From the NCBI GenBank assembly GCA_036417435.1, contig CM070901.1, positions 8,220,001 through 8,284,000 of the forward strand: a stretch of DNA of 64,000 nt, read 5' to 3'. Source of the stretch: Inia geoffrensis. Its lineage: Eukaryota > Chordata > Mammalia > Artiodactyla > Iniidae. The notes under the pieces were generated by a model, which searched no databases, was not told the origin of the DNA, and worked only from the letters and a program-made list of their open reading frames with translations. This document shows, piece by piece, positions 36,341-48,728 of the stretch. The translations under genes were made by a program, and so were the position numbers. Within the stretch, counting starts at the first letter, position 1, and every line of letters starts with the position of its first letter.

Positions 36341-36812
36341 TGTCATGAAGAACGAGGCGCCACAGTCTTTGCTGTAAATTATATAAATGTTTTCTGTGGC
36401 GGACACGCTGTACATTACCCAAAACCTCTAAAGAAGGACGGGTTGTTCCAGCCACTGAGAGTACAGCACCTTCGGGGACATCCTTGGCAACAGACTGCCA
36501 CCTCACCCAGGGTCACAGCCCTTCCACGGCAGCCCACATTCAGTAAGTATTTGATGACGTGGTCTGAACACTTCAGCCTTGATCCCAAGGAGTCAGCTGA
36601 GAAGCCTGTCTGGACTGCACTGCAGCTCAGCTCCCCGCTCTGTCACACTCAGCGTTCTTCCCTCTCTTCCCCAGGGATGTGTCCCCAGGGCACTCCCTAA
36701 TGCACATCTTGCATATTGAACTCTGTCTCAGTCTGCTTCCTCTTAGAGAATCTAATCTAACACCTCACAACTTAATAGAGAAACGTATTTTCCTAAGATG
36801 AGAGCATGCATA
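36341..36812. other. Unassigned sequence
   Basis: An open frame of 161 codons (36215-36700) begins inside the L2 tail and is not credible as a gene. Nothing else is recognised. Confidence 0.4.
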
Positions 36813-36827
36813 CACCGTAGCATTTTT

Positions 36828-37036
36828 TTTTTTTTTTTTTTTGCGGTACGTGGGCCTCTCACTGTTGTGGCCTCTCCCATTGCGGAGCACAGGCTCCGGA
36901 CTCACAGGCTCAGCGGCCATGGCTCACGGGCCCAGCTGCTCCGCGGCATGTGGGATCTTCCCGGACTGGGGCACGAACCCGTGTCCCCTGCATCGGCAAG
37001 CGGACTCTCAACCACTGCACCACCAGGGAAGCCCCC
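36828..37036 (-). mobile_element. CHR-type SINE with TSD
   Basis: Poly-T, GCGGTACGTGGGCC, antisense body and head. Flanked by 'caccgtagcatttt' at 36813-36826 and 37037-37050 (14-base perfect duplication). Confidence 0.97.
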
Positions 37037-37050
37037 CACCGTAGCATTTT

Positions 37051-38080
37051 TAAGCCCCAAATTAGACCATGTTTGATACATATGATTCCAATGTACATGT
37101 GCTGACATCCCGGATGATCAATAGATGTTTGAGGGATCACATTCATTCATTTTTTACTGAAAAGTGAAAGAACAGAAAATAAGTAAAGTAGGGTTAGAAG
37201 GGAACTTAATGGCAACATTTGTCTTCCAAATACTTTAGCTCATCTAATTGCTTCAATTTATCTTCTCGAATTTTTTCCTTTGAATAATGATATTGAGTAA
37301 GCAGTGGAATTCACATTATGCAACAGGCATGCATTTAGTCCATGTAATATTCTTTTTACTATTATCCACTTAAGAAATCTATTAGGTGTCTCTGAATTTC
37401 AGAGCCAGAGGTTAATATAATCTGTAGATAGGTTTTTTCCCCATTACACAACTACTAAACATTCAATGAATGTCTTAATCACAGATCTTTATTAACTAAA
37501 ATCTATTCGGAATTAAAAGAAAACCTCCTAAGACAATTACATCACAGTTTAATTTTACTATGGCCTTCAAAGAAACTAATATTTCTTATTAATGACTCAA
37601 ATATCAAATACAAAAGTCAGGTTTAATAAAATAGTTTTTGGTAATATTTGACTGCCATTACAAGCAGTACCTGACATTAACCCTGTGCTGTGAATGACGA
37701 TTAAGTTAGAGATTTTACATCTGGCATGGTACAACAGTTCCAAAGCACAGAAATAATACTAATAGCTTTTTATTCATCTATGCAAGTGGTTTTAGACACA
37801 AGAGAAATATTCTCTTAAAATATATCAGTTTGGAAAATATCTTTAGCAAAATGTTCTCCATAGAGGCAAACTACTCCAGGACAAGAAAACAGACAAGTTG
37901 AGTAAAACATGGGTTATGTAAGGACTGTACTTCCCTAAGGGTGTGAAACCAGACTTACAATTGAACCATGGAACATTCAGGAAGTGAAAGGACCTTAGAA
38001 ATCAATTAGACCTGAACACTTAGGATGCTGAGACCATGACAAAGAGCTTGTTAGTGGCAAATACAATTACGAGATTCTAA
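37051..38080. other. Unassigned AT-rich sequence
   Basis: No gene or repeat family recognised. Confidence 0.4.
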
Positions 38081-38084
38081 ACCA

Positions 38085-38420
38085 GCACTGTCTAACAGAA
38101 GTATCATGCCAGCCACAGATGTGATTTAAAATGTCCTAGTATCTACAATTAGAAGAAAAAATAAATAGGTGATATTAATTTTAATAATATGTAATTTAAC
38201 TCAATATATTTGAATTGTTATTTCATCATGCAGTCATATAAAACACTATAAATTAGATATTTTGTATTATTTTTATAAAACTAATTCTTCAAAATCCAGT
38301 GTTTTTCACACTGATAGCACATGTCAGTGTGCATTAGAATATTCCAAGTGCCTCACAGTCACCTGTGGCTAGTGGCCATCTATACAGGTGGGCTAATACA
38401 GGTAGCCCTGCTCAAGATAC
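38085..38420. mobile_element. Ancient non-autonomous hAT-like DNA transposon
   Basis: Ends resemble each other in inverted orientation: 'cagcactgtctaacagaagt' at the left, and 'cacctgtggctagtggccat' then 'ctatacaggtgggctaata' at the right. The pattern matches a common mammalian Charlie-group element whose consensus ends 'ccaatatggtagccactagc'. The exact family is not assigned. The middle is AT-rich with no frame. Confidence 0.6.
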
Positions 38421-39480
38421 ATGAATTGCCATTTCAGTACTTCTTAAATCACCAAATACCCACAATCCATTGTGAAGGCATACTTTATTTGCAAATAATT
38501 TTTTCTCATCTGTCAACAGCCAGATACATTCTGTTCTCTTCTCAAGAAAAACTTCTCTATTTTGTAAAAACTATTTTAAGTGTATTTTTTTAAACCTGAT
38601 TTATGGATTCAGATTAAGTGGTATTGCCTTAATAACAGTGTTCTTGAATATAACTATTTTACTTTTCTAACCTTTTGAAAATGTTTGTGAATCTTATATA
38701 TTTGTAATTTATTTGGAGTTCAATTGAAGATATGCCACGGAGGCAAGAGGTGCTTCATTTTATAAGCTAATCTCACGGTTATTCATTTCATTTTCAAAGA
38801 CTACTGTCAGAAAAATAAGTGTTTCAGTCACAATTGCTTACACTGATTTCAGACGGCTTTGAATAGAACAGTTCTCCAAGGATACGGTCTAGGAGTCAGG
38901 TGGTAGGGTACAGGTGAGTCAGTTAAAAGCATCTGGGTACTTAAGCAAAAAGAATGCTCTTCATCCTTATCATTCCTAAACTTTCCATAGCACTTTGCAC
39001 TCAACTGTGGTAACAGAGAGAAAGAGGCAAATCCCAAAGCCATATCAACTGGTGTGCCGAGAGACCGAATAGGTGGGAAGCATTTACAATGCCATCACAT
39101 GACGTGGCTTTCCATACCATCCGTGTCACCATCAGAAAATGGAAATTACAAACTATTATGTGTTGGCTGTTGTAATCATTTTTTTGCATATATTATTTTA
39201 CTTATTCTTTATGATCAACATTGTAATTATTGTGCTATACACATTGTTTTATGTATTCTTTGTAATAAACTTTAATAAGACTCACAGAGAGATGAGCATC
39301 CATATTTTAAAGATGAGAATATTTACTTGAGAGGTTAAAAAATGCATCCAAATCACATTAAGGAGGAAGAATTCAGAGGCATGTCTTCAGAAGCAACGTA
39401 AGAAATTAAGAGAATTCACAGAGTGATGTCTCTCTGTTAAATCCTTGTATTAAAAAAGGATGATACACAAATACAAGCTT
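38421..39480. other. Unassigned sequence
   Basis: No gene or repeat family recognised. Confidence 0.4.
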
Positions 39481-39670
39481 GGGGAGATCAGCAGAATCTA
39501 GTGGTTTAGCGAAATGAGTATGAAGTGTGAGTATTTACCTACCTTACACATTTGTTCTGGGGATTAAATGATATAACAAATAATACACTGACTTGAAACA
39601 CTGTACAAAGGTACCTTGAACACAGCAGACACTCATTATACATGTGCTAAAATAAAAGCAACTAAACACC
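39481..39670 (+). mobile_element. MIR SINE
   Basis: 'tctagtggtttagcg' at the left, then 'tacctaccttacacatttgt', 'ggggattaaatgatataac' and 'acacagcagacactcattat' at the right. The central part is deleted. Confidence 0.7.
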
Positions 39671-40020
39671 TATGTGCTCAAAAACCATTAGATACTCTAT
39701 TTCTCTAATACTTTTCAAAATTTTTAAATACCCTTCGAAGGAGACATCAATGCAATAAACATCAATCTGATGTATGGTGATATAAAGTCTACCTGTCTAG
39801 TGGTATTATCATTACCCAGGCTTTATTTAACCATCTTGTGCAGAAGTTATATTATGAAATTTCTCAAAGAAAAATACTGAGAAGATATTTTCTCAGAAGC
39901 CCCATCAGAACTACCATAATTGTTTTCTCATATTTAAAAATAACTCTATTGTGATGCAGAGACAATAACACAGTAGAAACTAGAAATCATGATGCATAAT
40001 GTTGGCCCAATGCTATATTC

Positions 40021-40031
40021 AAAAGTGCACA
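40021..40031 (+). repeat. Target-site duplication, left copy
   Basis: AAAAGTGCACA directly before the L1 5' end. The matching right copy is at 48314-48324, beyond the second L1 3' end. Confidence 0.9.
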
Positions 40032-40743
40032 GTTCCGGGAAGATGGCAGAAGAGTAAGACGCGAGACCACCTTCCTCCCCACAGATACACAAGAAATACA
40101 TCTACACGTGGAACAACTCCTACAGAACACATACTGAACGCTGGCAGAAGACCTCAGACCTCCCAAAAGGCAAAAAAAACCCATGTACCTGGGTAGGGCA
40201 AAAGAAAAAAGAGTAAACAGAGACAAAAGCATAGGGACGGTACCTGCACCAGTGGGAGGGAGCCGTGAAGGAGGAAAAGTCTCCACACACTAGGAAGCCC
40301 CTTCGCGGGCGGAGACTGTGGGTGGCGGAGAGGGGAGCTTCGGAGCCGCGGAGGAGAGCACAGCAACAGGGCTGCGGGGGGCAAAGCGGGGAGATTCCCG
40401 CATAGAGGATCGGTGCCGAGCGGCACTCACGAGACTGAGGCTTGTCTGCTCACCCGCCGGGCAGGCGGGGGCTGCGAGCTGAGGCTTGGGCTTCAGTCGG
40501 AGCACAGGGAGAGGACTGGGGTTGGTGGCGTGAACACAGCCTGCAGGGGGCTAGTGCGCCATGGCTAGCCGGGAGGGAGTCCGGGAAAGTCTGGAGCTGC
40601 CGAAGAGGCAAGAGACTTTTTCTTCCCTCTTTGTTTCCTGGTGCGCGAGGAAAGAGGATTAAGAGCGCTGCTTAAAGGAGCTCCAGAGACGGGCGCGAGC
40701 CGCGGCTAAAAGCGAGCACGCCAGAGACGGGCATGAGATGCTA

Positions 40744-40745
<2 letters not shown>

Positions 40746-40773
<28 letters not shown>
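40746..40773 (+). repeat. (CTG)n tract inside the L1 5' UTR
   Basis: About nine GCT/CTG units. In the frame opening at 40738 it would encode a Leu run, but that frame is not supported as a gene. Confidence 0.95.
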
Positions 40774-40776
<3 letters not shown>

Positions 40777-41460
40777 CCAAGAAGCCTGTGTGCGAGCACA
40801 GTTCACTATCCGCACCCCCGTTCCGGGGAGCCTGTGCAGACCGCCACTGCCGGGGTCCTGGGTTACACGGACAACTTCCCCGAAGAACGCAGGCCGCACC
40901 TCAGGCTGGTGCAACGTCACGCCGGCCTCTGCCGCCGCAGGCCCGCCCCGCACTCCGTGCCCCTCCCTCCCCTCTGGCCTGAGTGAGCCAGAGCCCCCGA
41001 ATCAGCGGCTCCTTTAACCCCATCCTGTCTGAGTGAAGAACAGACGCCCTCCAGCGACCTACACGCAGAGGGCCACATCCAAAGCTGAGCCCCTGGGAGC
41101 TGTAAGAACAAAGAAGAGAAAGGGAAATCTCTCCCAGCAGCCGCAGAAGCAGCGGATTAAAGCTCCACAATCAACTTGATGTACCTGCATCTGTGGAATA
41201 CATGAATAGACAACGAATCATCCCAAATTGAGGAGGTGGACGTGGAGAATAAAATTTATGATTTTTTCCCCTTTTCCTCTTTTTGTGAGTGTGTATGTGT
41301 ATGCTTCTGTGTGAGATTTTGTCTGTATAGCTTTGCTTCCACCATTTGTCCTAGGGTTCTATCTGTCCGTTTTTTTTTTTTAATTTTTTTCTTAATAATT
41401 ATTATTTCAATAACTTTATTATATTTTATCTTACTTTATTTTATTTTACTTTATCTTCTT

Positions 41461-41565
41461 TCTTTTTTTCCTTCCTTCCCTCCTTCCTTCCTTCCTCCCT
41501 CCCTCCCTCCCTCACTTTCTTTCTTTCTTTCTACTTCTACTAATTCTTTCTTTCTACTTTTTCTC
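41461..41565 (+). repeat. Pyrimidine tract (TTCC)n, (CTCC)n, (TTTC)n
   Basis: About 100 bases almost free of purines within the L1 5' UTR. A potential length-variable and triplex-prone region. Confidence 0.92.
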
Positions 41566-42066
41566 CCTTTTATTCTGAGCCATGTGGATGAAAGGCCCGT
41601 AGTGCTGCAGCCAGGAGTCAGTGCTGTGCCTCTGAGGTGGGAGAGCCAACACAGGTCCACAAGAGACCTCCCAGCTCCACATAATATCAAATGGATAATA
41701 TCTCCCAGAGATCTCCATCTCAACACCAGCACCCAGCTTCACTCAATGACCAGCATGCTACAGTGCTGGATATCCTATGTCAAACAACTAGCAAGACAGG
41801 AACACAACCCAACCCATTAGCAGAGAGGCTGCCTGAAATCATAAGTCCACAGACACCCCAAAACACACCACCAGACGTGGACCTGCGCGTGAGAAAGACA
41901 AGATCCAGCCTCATCCACCAGAACACAGGCACTAGTCCCCTCCACCAGGAAGCCTACACAACCCACTGAACCAACCTTAGCCACGGGGGACAGACACCAA
42001 AAACAACGGGAACTACAAACCTGCAGGCTGCCAAAAGGAGACCCCAAACACAGTAAGATAAGCAAA

Positions 42067-42958
42067 ATGAGAAGACAGAAAAACACACAGCAGATGAAGG
42101 AGCAAGATAAAAACCCACCAGGCCTAACAAATGGAGAAGAAACAGGCAGTCTATCTGAAAAAGAATTCAGAATAATGATAGTAAACATGATCCAAAATCT
42201 TGTAAATAGAATAGACAAAATGTAAGAAACATTTAACAAGTACCTAGAAGAACTAAAGAGGAAACAAAGAATGATGAACATAAAAAATGAAATTAAAAAT
42301 ACTCTAGATGGGATCAGTAGCAGAATAACTGAGGCAGAAGAATGGATAAGTGACCTGGAAGATAAAAATAGTGGAAATAACTACAACAGAGCACAGTAGA
42401 GAAAAGAGAATGAAATGAATTAAGGACAGTCTCAGAGACTTCTGGGACAAGGTTAAATGCACCAACATTTGAATTATAGGGGTTCCAGAAGAATAAGAGA
42501 AAAAGAAAGGGACTGACAAAATATTTGAAGAGATTATAGTTGAAAACTTCCCTAATATGGGAAAGGAAATAGTTAATCAAGTCCAGGAAGCAGAGAGCGT
42601 CCCATACAGGAAAAATCCAAGGAGAAATATGCCAAGACACATATTAATCAAACTGTCAAAAATTTAATACAAAGAAAACATATTAAAAGCACCAAGGGAA
42701 AAACAACAAATAACACGCAAGGGAATCCCCATAAGGTTAACAGCTGATCCTTCAGCAGAAACTCTGCAAGCCAGAAGGGACTGGCAGGACATATTTAAAG
42801 TGATGAAGGAGAAAAACCTGCAACCAAGATTACTCTACCCAGCAAGGATCTCATTCAGATTTGAGGGAGAAATTAAAACCTTTACAGACAAGCAAAAGCT
42901 GAGAGAGTTCAGCACCACCAAACCAGCTTTACAACAACTGCTAAAAGAACATCTCTAG
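42067..42958 (+). pseudogene. L1 ORF1 (RNA-binding protein), disrupted
   Basis: The start is taken at the ATG at 42067 (MRRQKNTQQMKEQDKN), homologous in position to the ORF1 start at 13173. Codon 53 is a stop (TAA 42223-42225) where the other copy has CAA. Further stops lie near 42398 (TAG) and 42495 (TAA), and there are small frame changes. The body still shows the coiled-coil region, the RRM-type core near 42480-42700 and the C-terminal domain to the stop TAG at 42956-42958. Length from start to end (about 297 codons) is near the family norm. A non-functional copy of the L1 RNA chaperone. Confidence 0.9.
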
Positions 42959-43016
42959 GCAAGAAACACAAGAAAAGGAAAAGACCTACAATAACAAACC
43001 CAAAACAATTAAGAAA

Positions 43017-46000
43017 ATAGGAAGAGGAACATGCATATCGATAATTAACTTAAATGTAAATGGACTAAATGCTCCCACCAAAACACACAGATTGGCTGAA
43101 TGGATACAAAAACAAGACCATATATTTGCTGTCTACAAGAGACGTACTTCAGGCCTAGAGACACATACAGACTGAAAGTAAGGGGATGGAAAAAGATATT
43201 TCATGCAAATGGAAACCAAAAGAAAGCTGGAGTAGCAATTCTCATATCAGACAAAATAGACTTTAGAATAAAGACTATTATAAGAGACAAAGAAGGACAC
43301 TACATAATGATCAAGGGATTGATCCAAGAAGAAGATATAACAATTGTAAATATTTATGCACCCAACATAGGAGCACCTCAATACATAAGGCAAATACTAA
43401 CAGCCATAAAAGGGGAAATCAACAGTAATGCATTCATAGTAGGGGATTTTAACACCCCACTTTCACCAATGGAAAGATCATCCAAAATGAAAATAAATAA
43501 GGAAACACAAGCTTTAAATGATACATTAAACAAGATGGACTTAATTAATATTTATAGGACATTCCATCCAAAAACAACAGAACACATATTTTTCTCAAGT
43601 GCTCATGGAACATTCTCCAGGATAGATCATATCTTGGGTCACAAATCAAGGCTTGGTAAATTTAAGAAAATGGAAATTGTATCAAGTATCTTTTCTGACC
43701 ACAACACTATGAGACTACATATCAATTACAGGAAAAGATCTGTAAAAAATACAAACACAGGGAGGCTAAACAATACACTACTTAATAACGAAGTGATCAC
43801 TAAAGAAATCAAAAAGAAAATTAAAAAATACCTAGAAACAAATGACAATGGAGACACGACGACCCAAAATCTATGGGATGCAGCAAAAGCAGTTCTAAGA
43901 GGGAAGATTATAGCAATACAATCCTACCTTAAGAAACAGGAAACATCTCAAATAAACAACCTAACCTTGCACCTAAAGCAATTAGAGAGAGAAGAACAAA
44001 AAAACCCCAATGTTAGCAGACAGAAAGAAATCATAAAAATCAGATCAGAAATAAATGAAAAACAAATGAAGGAAACGATAGCAAAGATAAATAAAACTAA
44101 AAGTTGGTTTTTTGAGAAGATAAACAAAATTGATAAACCATTAGCCAGACTCATCAAAAAAAAAAGGAAGACTCAAATCAACAGAATTAGAAATGAAAAA
44201 GGAGACGTAACAACTGACACTGCAGAAATACAAAAGATCATGAGAGATTACTACAAGCAACTCTATGACAATAAAATGGACAACCTGGAAGAAATGGACA
44301 AATTCTTAGAAATGCTCAACCTGCCAAGACTGAATCAGGAAGAAATAAAAACTATGAACAGACTAATCACAAGCACTGAAATTGAAACTGTGATTAAAAA
44401 TCTTCCAACAAACAAAAGCCCAGGACCAGATGGCTTCACAGACGAATTCTATCAACCAGTTAGAGAAGAACTAACACCTATCCTTCTCAAAGTCTTCCAA
44501 AATATAGCAGAGGGAGGAACACTCCCAAACTCATAGACAAGGATGTCACAAAGAAAGAAAACTACAGGCCAATATCACTGATGAACATAGATGCAAAAAT
44601 CCTCCTCAAAATACTAGCAAACAGAATCTAACAGCACATTAAATGGATCATACACCACAATCAAGTGGGGTTTATTCCAGGAATGCAAGGATTCGTCAAT
44701 ATACACAAATCCATCAACGTGATACACCATATTCACAAATTGAAGGAGAAAAACCATACGATCATCTCAACAGATGCCGAGAAAGCTTTTGACAAAATTC
44801 AACATCCATTTTGGATCAAAACCCTGCAGAAAGTAGGCACAGATGGAACTTTCCACAACATAATAAAGGCCATATATGACAAACCCACAGCCAACATCGT
44901 CCTCAATGGTGAAAAACTGAAAGCATTTCCACTAAGATCAGGAACAAGACAAGGTTGCCCACTCTCATCACTCTTATTCAACATAGTTGTGGAAGTTTTA
45001 GCCACAGCAATCAGAGAAGAAAAGGAAATAAAAGGAATCCAAATCAGAAAAGAAGAAGTAAAGCTGTCACTGTTTGCAGATGACATGATACTATACATAG
45101 AGAATTCTAAAGATGCTACCAGAAAACTACTAGAGCTAATCAATGAATTTGGTAAAGTAGCAGGATACAAAATTAATGCACAGAAATCTCTGGCATTCCT
45201 ATACACTAATGATGAAAAATCTGAAAGTGAAATCAAGAAAACACTCCCATTTACCATTGCAACAAACAGAATAAACTATCTAGGAATAAACCTACATAAA
45301 GAGACAAAAGACCTGTATGCAGAAAATTATAAGACACTGATGAAAGAAATTAAAGATGATACAAATAGATGGAGAGATATACCATGTTCTTGGATGGGAA
45401 GAATCAACATTGTGAAAATGACTCTACTACCCAAAGCAATCTACAGATTCAATGCAATCCCTATCAAACTACCACTGGCATTTTCCACAGAACTAGAACA
45501 TGAAATTTCACAATTTGTATGGAAACACAAAAGACCCCGAATAGCCAAAGCAATCTTGAGAACGAAAAACGGAGCTGGAGGTATCAGGCTCCCTGACTTC
45601 AGACTATATTACAAAGTTACAGTAATCAAGACAGTATGGTACTGGCACAAAAACAAAAAGATAGATCAATGGAACAGGATAGAAAGCCCAGAGATAAACC
45701 CACGCACATATGGACACCTTATCTTTGATAAAGGTGGCAGGAATATACAGTGGAGAAAGGACAGCCTCTTCAATAAGTGCTGCTGGGAAAACTGGACAGC
45801 TATGTGTAAAAGTATGAGCTTAGATCACTCCCTATTACCATACACAAATATAAGCGCAAAATGGATTAAAGACCTAAATGTAAGGCCAGAAACTATCAAA
45901 CTCTTAGAGGAAATCATAGGCAGAACACTCTATGACATAAATCACAGCAAGATCCTTTTGGACCCACCTCCTAGAGCAATGGAAATAAAAACAAAAATAA

Positions 46001-46803
46001 ACAAGTGGGACCTAATGACACTTCAAAGCTTTTGCACAGCAAAGGAAACCATAAACAAGACCAAAAGACAACCGTCAGAATGGGAGAAAATATTTGCAAA
46101 TGAATGAACTGAAAAAGGATTAATCTCCAAAATTTACAAGCAGCTCATGCAGCTCAGTAACAAAAAAACAAACAACCTAATCCACAGATGGGCAGAAGAC
46201 CTAAACAGAGATTTCTCCAAAGAACATATACTGACTGCCAAGAAACACATGAAAGAATGCTCAACATCATTAATCATTAGAGAAATGCAAATCAAAACTA
46301 CAATGAGATATCATCTCACACCAGTCAGAATGGCCATCATCAAAAAATCGAGAAACAATAAATGCTGGAGAGGGTGTGGACAAAAGGGAACCCTCTTGCA
46401 CTGCTGGTGGGAATGTGAATTGGTTCAGCCACTGTGGAGAACAGTATGGAGGTTCCTTAAAAAACTACAAATAGAACTACCAAATGACCCAGCAAGCCCA
46501 CTACTGGGCATATACCCTGAGAAAACCAAAATTCAAAAAGAGTCATGTACCACAATGTTCATTGCAGCTCTATTTACAATAGCCCGGAGATGGAAACAAC
46601 CTAACTGCCCATCGTCAGATGAATGGATAAAGAAGATGTGGCACATATACACAATGGAATATTACTCAGCCATAAAAAGAAATGAAATTGAGCTATTTGT
46701 AATGAGGTGGATAGACCTCGAGTCTTTCATACAGAGTGAAGTAAGTCAGAAAGAGAAAGAGAAAGACAAATACCGTATGCTAACACATATATTTGGAGTT
46801 TAA
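43017..46803 (+). pseudogene. L1 ORF2 (endonuclease-reverse transcriptase), disrupted
   Basis: The homologous start codon is ATA (43017-43019), whereas the copy at 14129 has ATG. A 1-base deletion near 43119 shifts the frame. From 43100 an open stretch of 478 codons carries the endonuclease with QETYF, NIYAPN, VGDFNT and the FSDHN motif, all apparently intact. A deletion of about 35 bases near 44534, in the region encoding the early reverse-transcriptase palm (SITLIPKP in the other copy), breaks the frame. A stop follows at 44629-44631 (CAA to TAA). The next 480 codons (44665-46107) carry [23 protein letters not shown] and the catalytic FADDM. A frameshift near 46100 precedes the C-terminal piece with CWRGCG...HCWWEC (46147-46803). 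Best preserved ORF2 in the window, yet not functional as a whole. Confidence 0.93.
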
Positions 46804-47219
46804 GAAAAAAAAAATGTTATGAAGAACCTAGGGGTAAGACAGGAATAAAGACACAGACCTACTGCAGAACGGACTTGAGGATATGGGGACGGGGAGCGGT
46901 GAGCTGTGATAGGTCGAGGGAGGGGCATGGACATATATATACTAACAAACGTAAGGTAGATAGCTAGTGCTAAGCAGCCGCTTGGCACAGGGATATTGGC
47001 TCGGTGCTTTGTGACTGCCTGGACGGGTGGGATAGGGAGGGTGGGAGGGAGGGAGATGCAAGAGGGAAGAGATATGCGAACATGTGTATATGTATAACTG
47101 ATTCACTTTGTTATAAAATAGAAACTAACACACCATTGTAAAGCAATTATACCCCAATAAAGATGTTAAAAAAAATAAAATAAAAATAAAAAAGCTTTTC
47201 CCTAAAAAAAAAAAAAAAA
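46804..47219 (+). mobile_element. 3' UTR and tail of the full-length L1
   Basis: Contains a G-quadruplex-like tract (47025-47054, five or more G3 runs), a polyadenylation signal AATAAA at about 47156-47161 and an A-rich tail that includes GCTTTTCCCT before a long A run. Confidence 0.9.
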
Positions 47220-47221
47220 AA

Positions 47222-48313
47222 GAATGGGAGAAATTATTTGCAAATGAAGCAACTGACAAAGGATTAATCTCCAAAATTTATAAGCAGCTCATGCAGCTCA
47301 ATAACAAAAAAACAAACAACCTAATCCACAAATGGGCAGAAGACCTAAATAGACATTTCTCCAAAGAAGATATGCAGACTGACAACAAACACATTAAAGA
47401 ATGATCAACGTCATAAATCATTAGAGAAATGCAAATCAAAACTACAATGGGGTATCATCTCACACCAGTCAGAACGGCCATCATCAAGAAATCTAGAAAC
47501 AACAAATGCTGGTGAGGGTGTGGAGAAAAGGGAACCCTCTTGCACTGTTGGTGGGAATGTGAATTGATACAGCCACTGTGGAGAACAGTATGGAGGTTCC
47601 TTAAAAAACTACAAATAGAACTACCATATGACCCAGCAATCCCACTACTGGGCATATACCCTGAGAAAACCAAAATTCAAAAAGAGTCATGTACCACAAT
47701 GTTCATTGCAGCTCTATTTACAATAGCCCGGAGATGGAAACAACCTAAGTGCCCATCGTCGGATGAATGGATAAAGAAGATGTGGCACATATACACAATG
47801 GAATATTACTCAGCCATAAAAAGAAACGACATTGTGCTATTTGTAATGAGATGGATAGACCTAGAGTCTGTCATACAGAGTGAAATAAGTCAGAAAGAGA
47901 AAGACAAATACCGTATGCTAACACATATATATGGAATTTAAGAAAAAGAAAATGTCATGAAGAACCTAGGGGTAAGACAGGAAAAAAGACACAGGCCTAC
48001 TAGAGAACGGACTTGACGATATGGGGAGGGGGAAGGGTAAGCTGTGACAAAGCGAGAGAGAGGCATGGACATATATACACTACCAAACGTAAGGTAGATA
48101 GCTAGTGGGAAGCAGCCGCATAGCACAGGGAGATCAGCTTGGTGCTTTGTGACCGTCTGGAGGGGTGGGATAGGGAGGGTGGGAGGGAGGGAGACGCAAA
48201 AGGGAAGAGATATGGGAACATATGTGTATGTATAACTGATTCACTTTGTTATAGAGCAGAAACTAACACACCACTGTAAAGCAATTATACTCCAATAAAG
48301 ATGTAAAAAAAAA
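47222..48313 (+). mobile_element. Second L1 3' portion (ORF2 C-terminus and 3' UTR)
   Basis: Begins in ORF2 at the codons for [14 protein letters not shown] and repeats the last ~1.1 kb of the element: the Cys-motif region, an open 133 codons (47540-47941, [11 protein letters not shown] to THIYGI), then a 3' UTR with a G-rich tract (48162-48193), AATAAA near 48294 and poly-A. It differs from the preceding copy at many positions, including absence of the 6-base repeat encoding an extra EK at about 46760. It is therefore not a recent duplication of its neighbour. Confidence 0.92.
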
Positions 48314-48324
48314 AAAAGTGCACA

Positions 48325-48717
48325 ATATGAAAAAAAATTCATTATCATGGGAAAATCTAATATTCCCAATGGATATTCTTTTCCAAATTCTAGCTTTAAC
48401 CTTCTTTGTATTGTCATTACATTTAAATAAAGCATCTTTTTGGCGTATTTTTTAAAAGCTTGCTTTTTTCCCCATCGAGACTGTACTTCTTTATGCAGTC
48501 ATGCTGTAACACATTGAAACTCAATAAAAGTACACTTTAGAATGGCTTAGTGAGATTATAGGCAATTGAACTTTACAAGATTCATTTTTTAATGTAAATT
48601 ACTCATCATCTTAAAATGCATATTTTTCCCCTTATTAAACAAATGATTCATTTGAAAAAAATTGTGTTCATACCAAGGAAAGCTAGGTATATAATGAAAT
48701 GTGATTTCAACTTTCTA
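48325..48717. other. Unassigned AT-rich sequence
   Basis: Nothing recognised. Confidence 0.4.
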
Positions 48718-48728
48718 ATAAAAACATA

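Larger units (their letters stand above)
40032..42066 (+). promoter_or_regulatory. L1 5' UTR / internal promoter region
   Basis: Begins 'gttccgggaagatggcag', the expected 5' terminus of this artiodactyl L1 type. 40300-41100 is strikingly GC- and CpG-rich compared with the surrounding DNA, as expected for an L1 internal promoter. It is followed by a T-rich and then a (TTCC)n/(CCCT)n pyrimidine tract (41370-41565) and a moderately AC-rich stretch leading to ORF1. Promoter activity is inferred from position and family knowledge, not shown. Confidence 0.8.
40032..48313 (+). mobile_element. Composite L1 insertion: full-length L1 plus second L1 3' end
   Basis: One pair of TSDs (AAAAGTGCACA, 40021-40031 and 48314-48324) encloses a complete L1 and a second, separate L1 3' portion. 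The first L1 has a 5' UTR at 40032-42066, ORF1, ORF2 and a 3' UTR with A-rich tail to about 47220. The second portion is 47222-48313 with its own AATAAA and poly-A. The junction is A-rich and contains the short non-A piece GCTTTTCCCT (47193-47202). The easiest reading is that a 5'-truncated L1 landed in the poly-A tail of the first. A single chimeric event is the alternative. Both ORFs of the complete copy are broken. Confidence 0.88.

Noticed and set aside
36215..36700. 161-codon open frame
   Set aside because: It starts in an L2 tail and has no family resemblance or conserved context.
40300..41100. CpG island as a host gene promoter
   Set aside because: It coincides exactly with the L1 5' UTR inside a TSD-flanked insertion.
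41236..41820. 194-codon open frame with Phe, Leu and Ser runs
   Set aside because: Translation of the T-rich and TTCC tracts in the L1 5' UTR.
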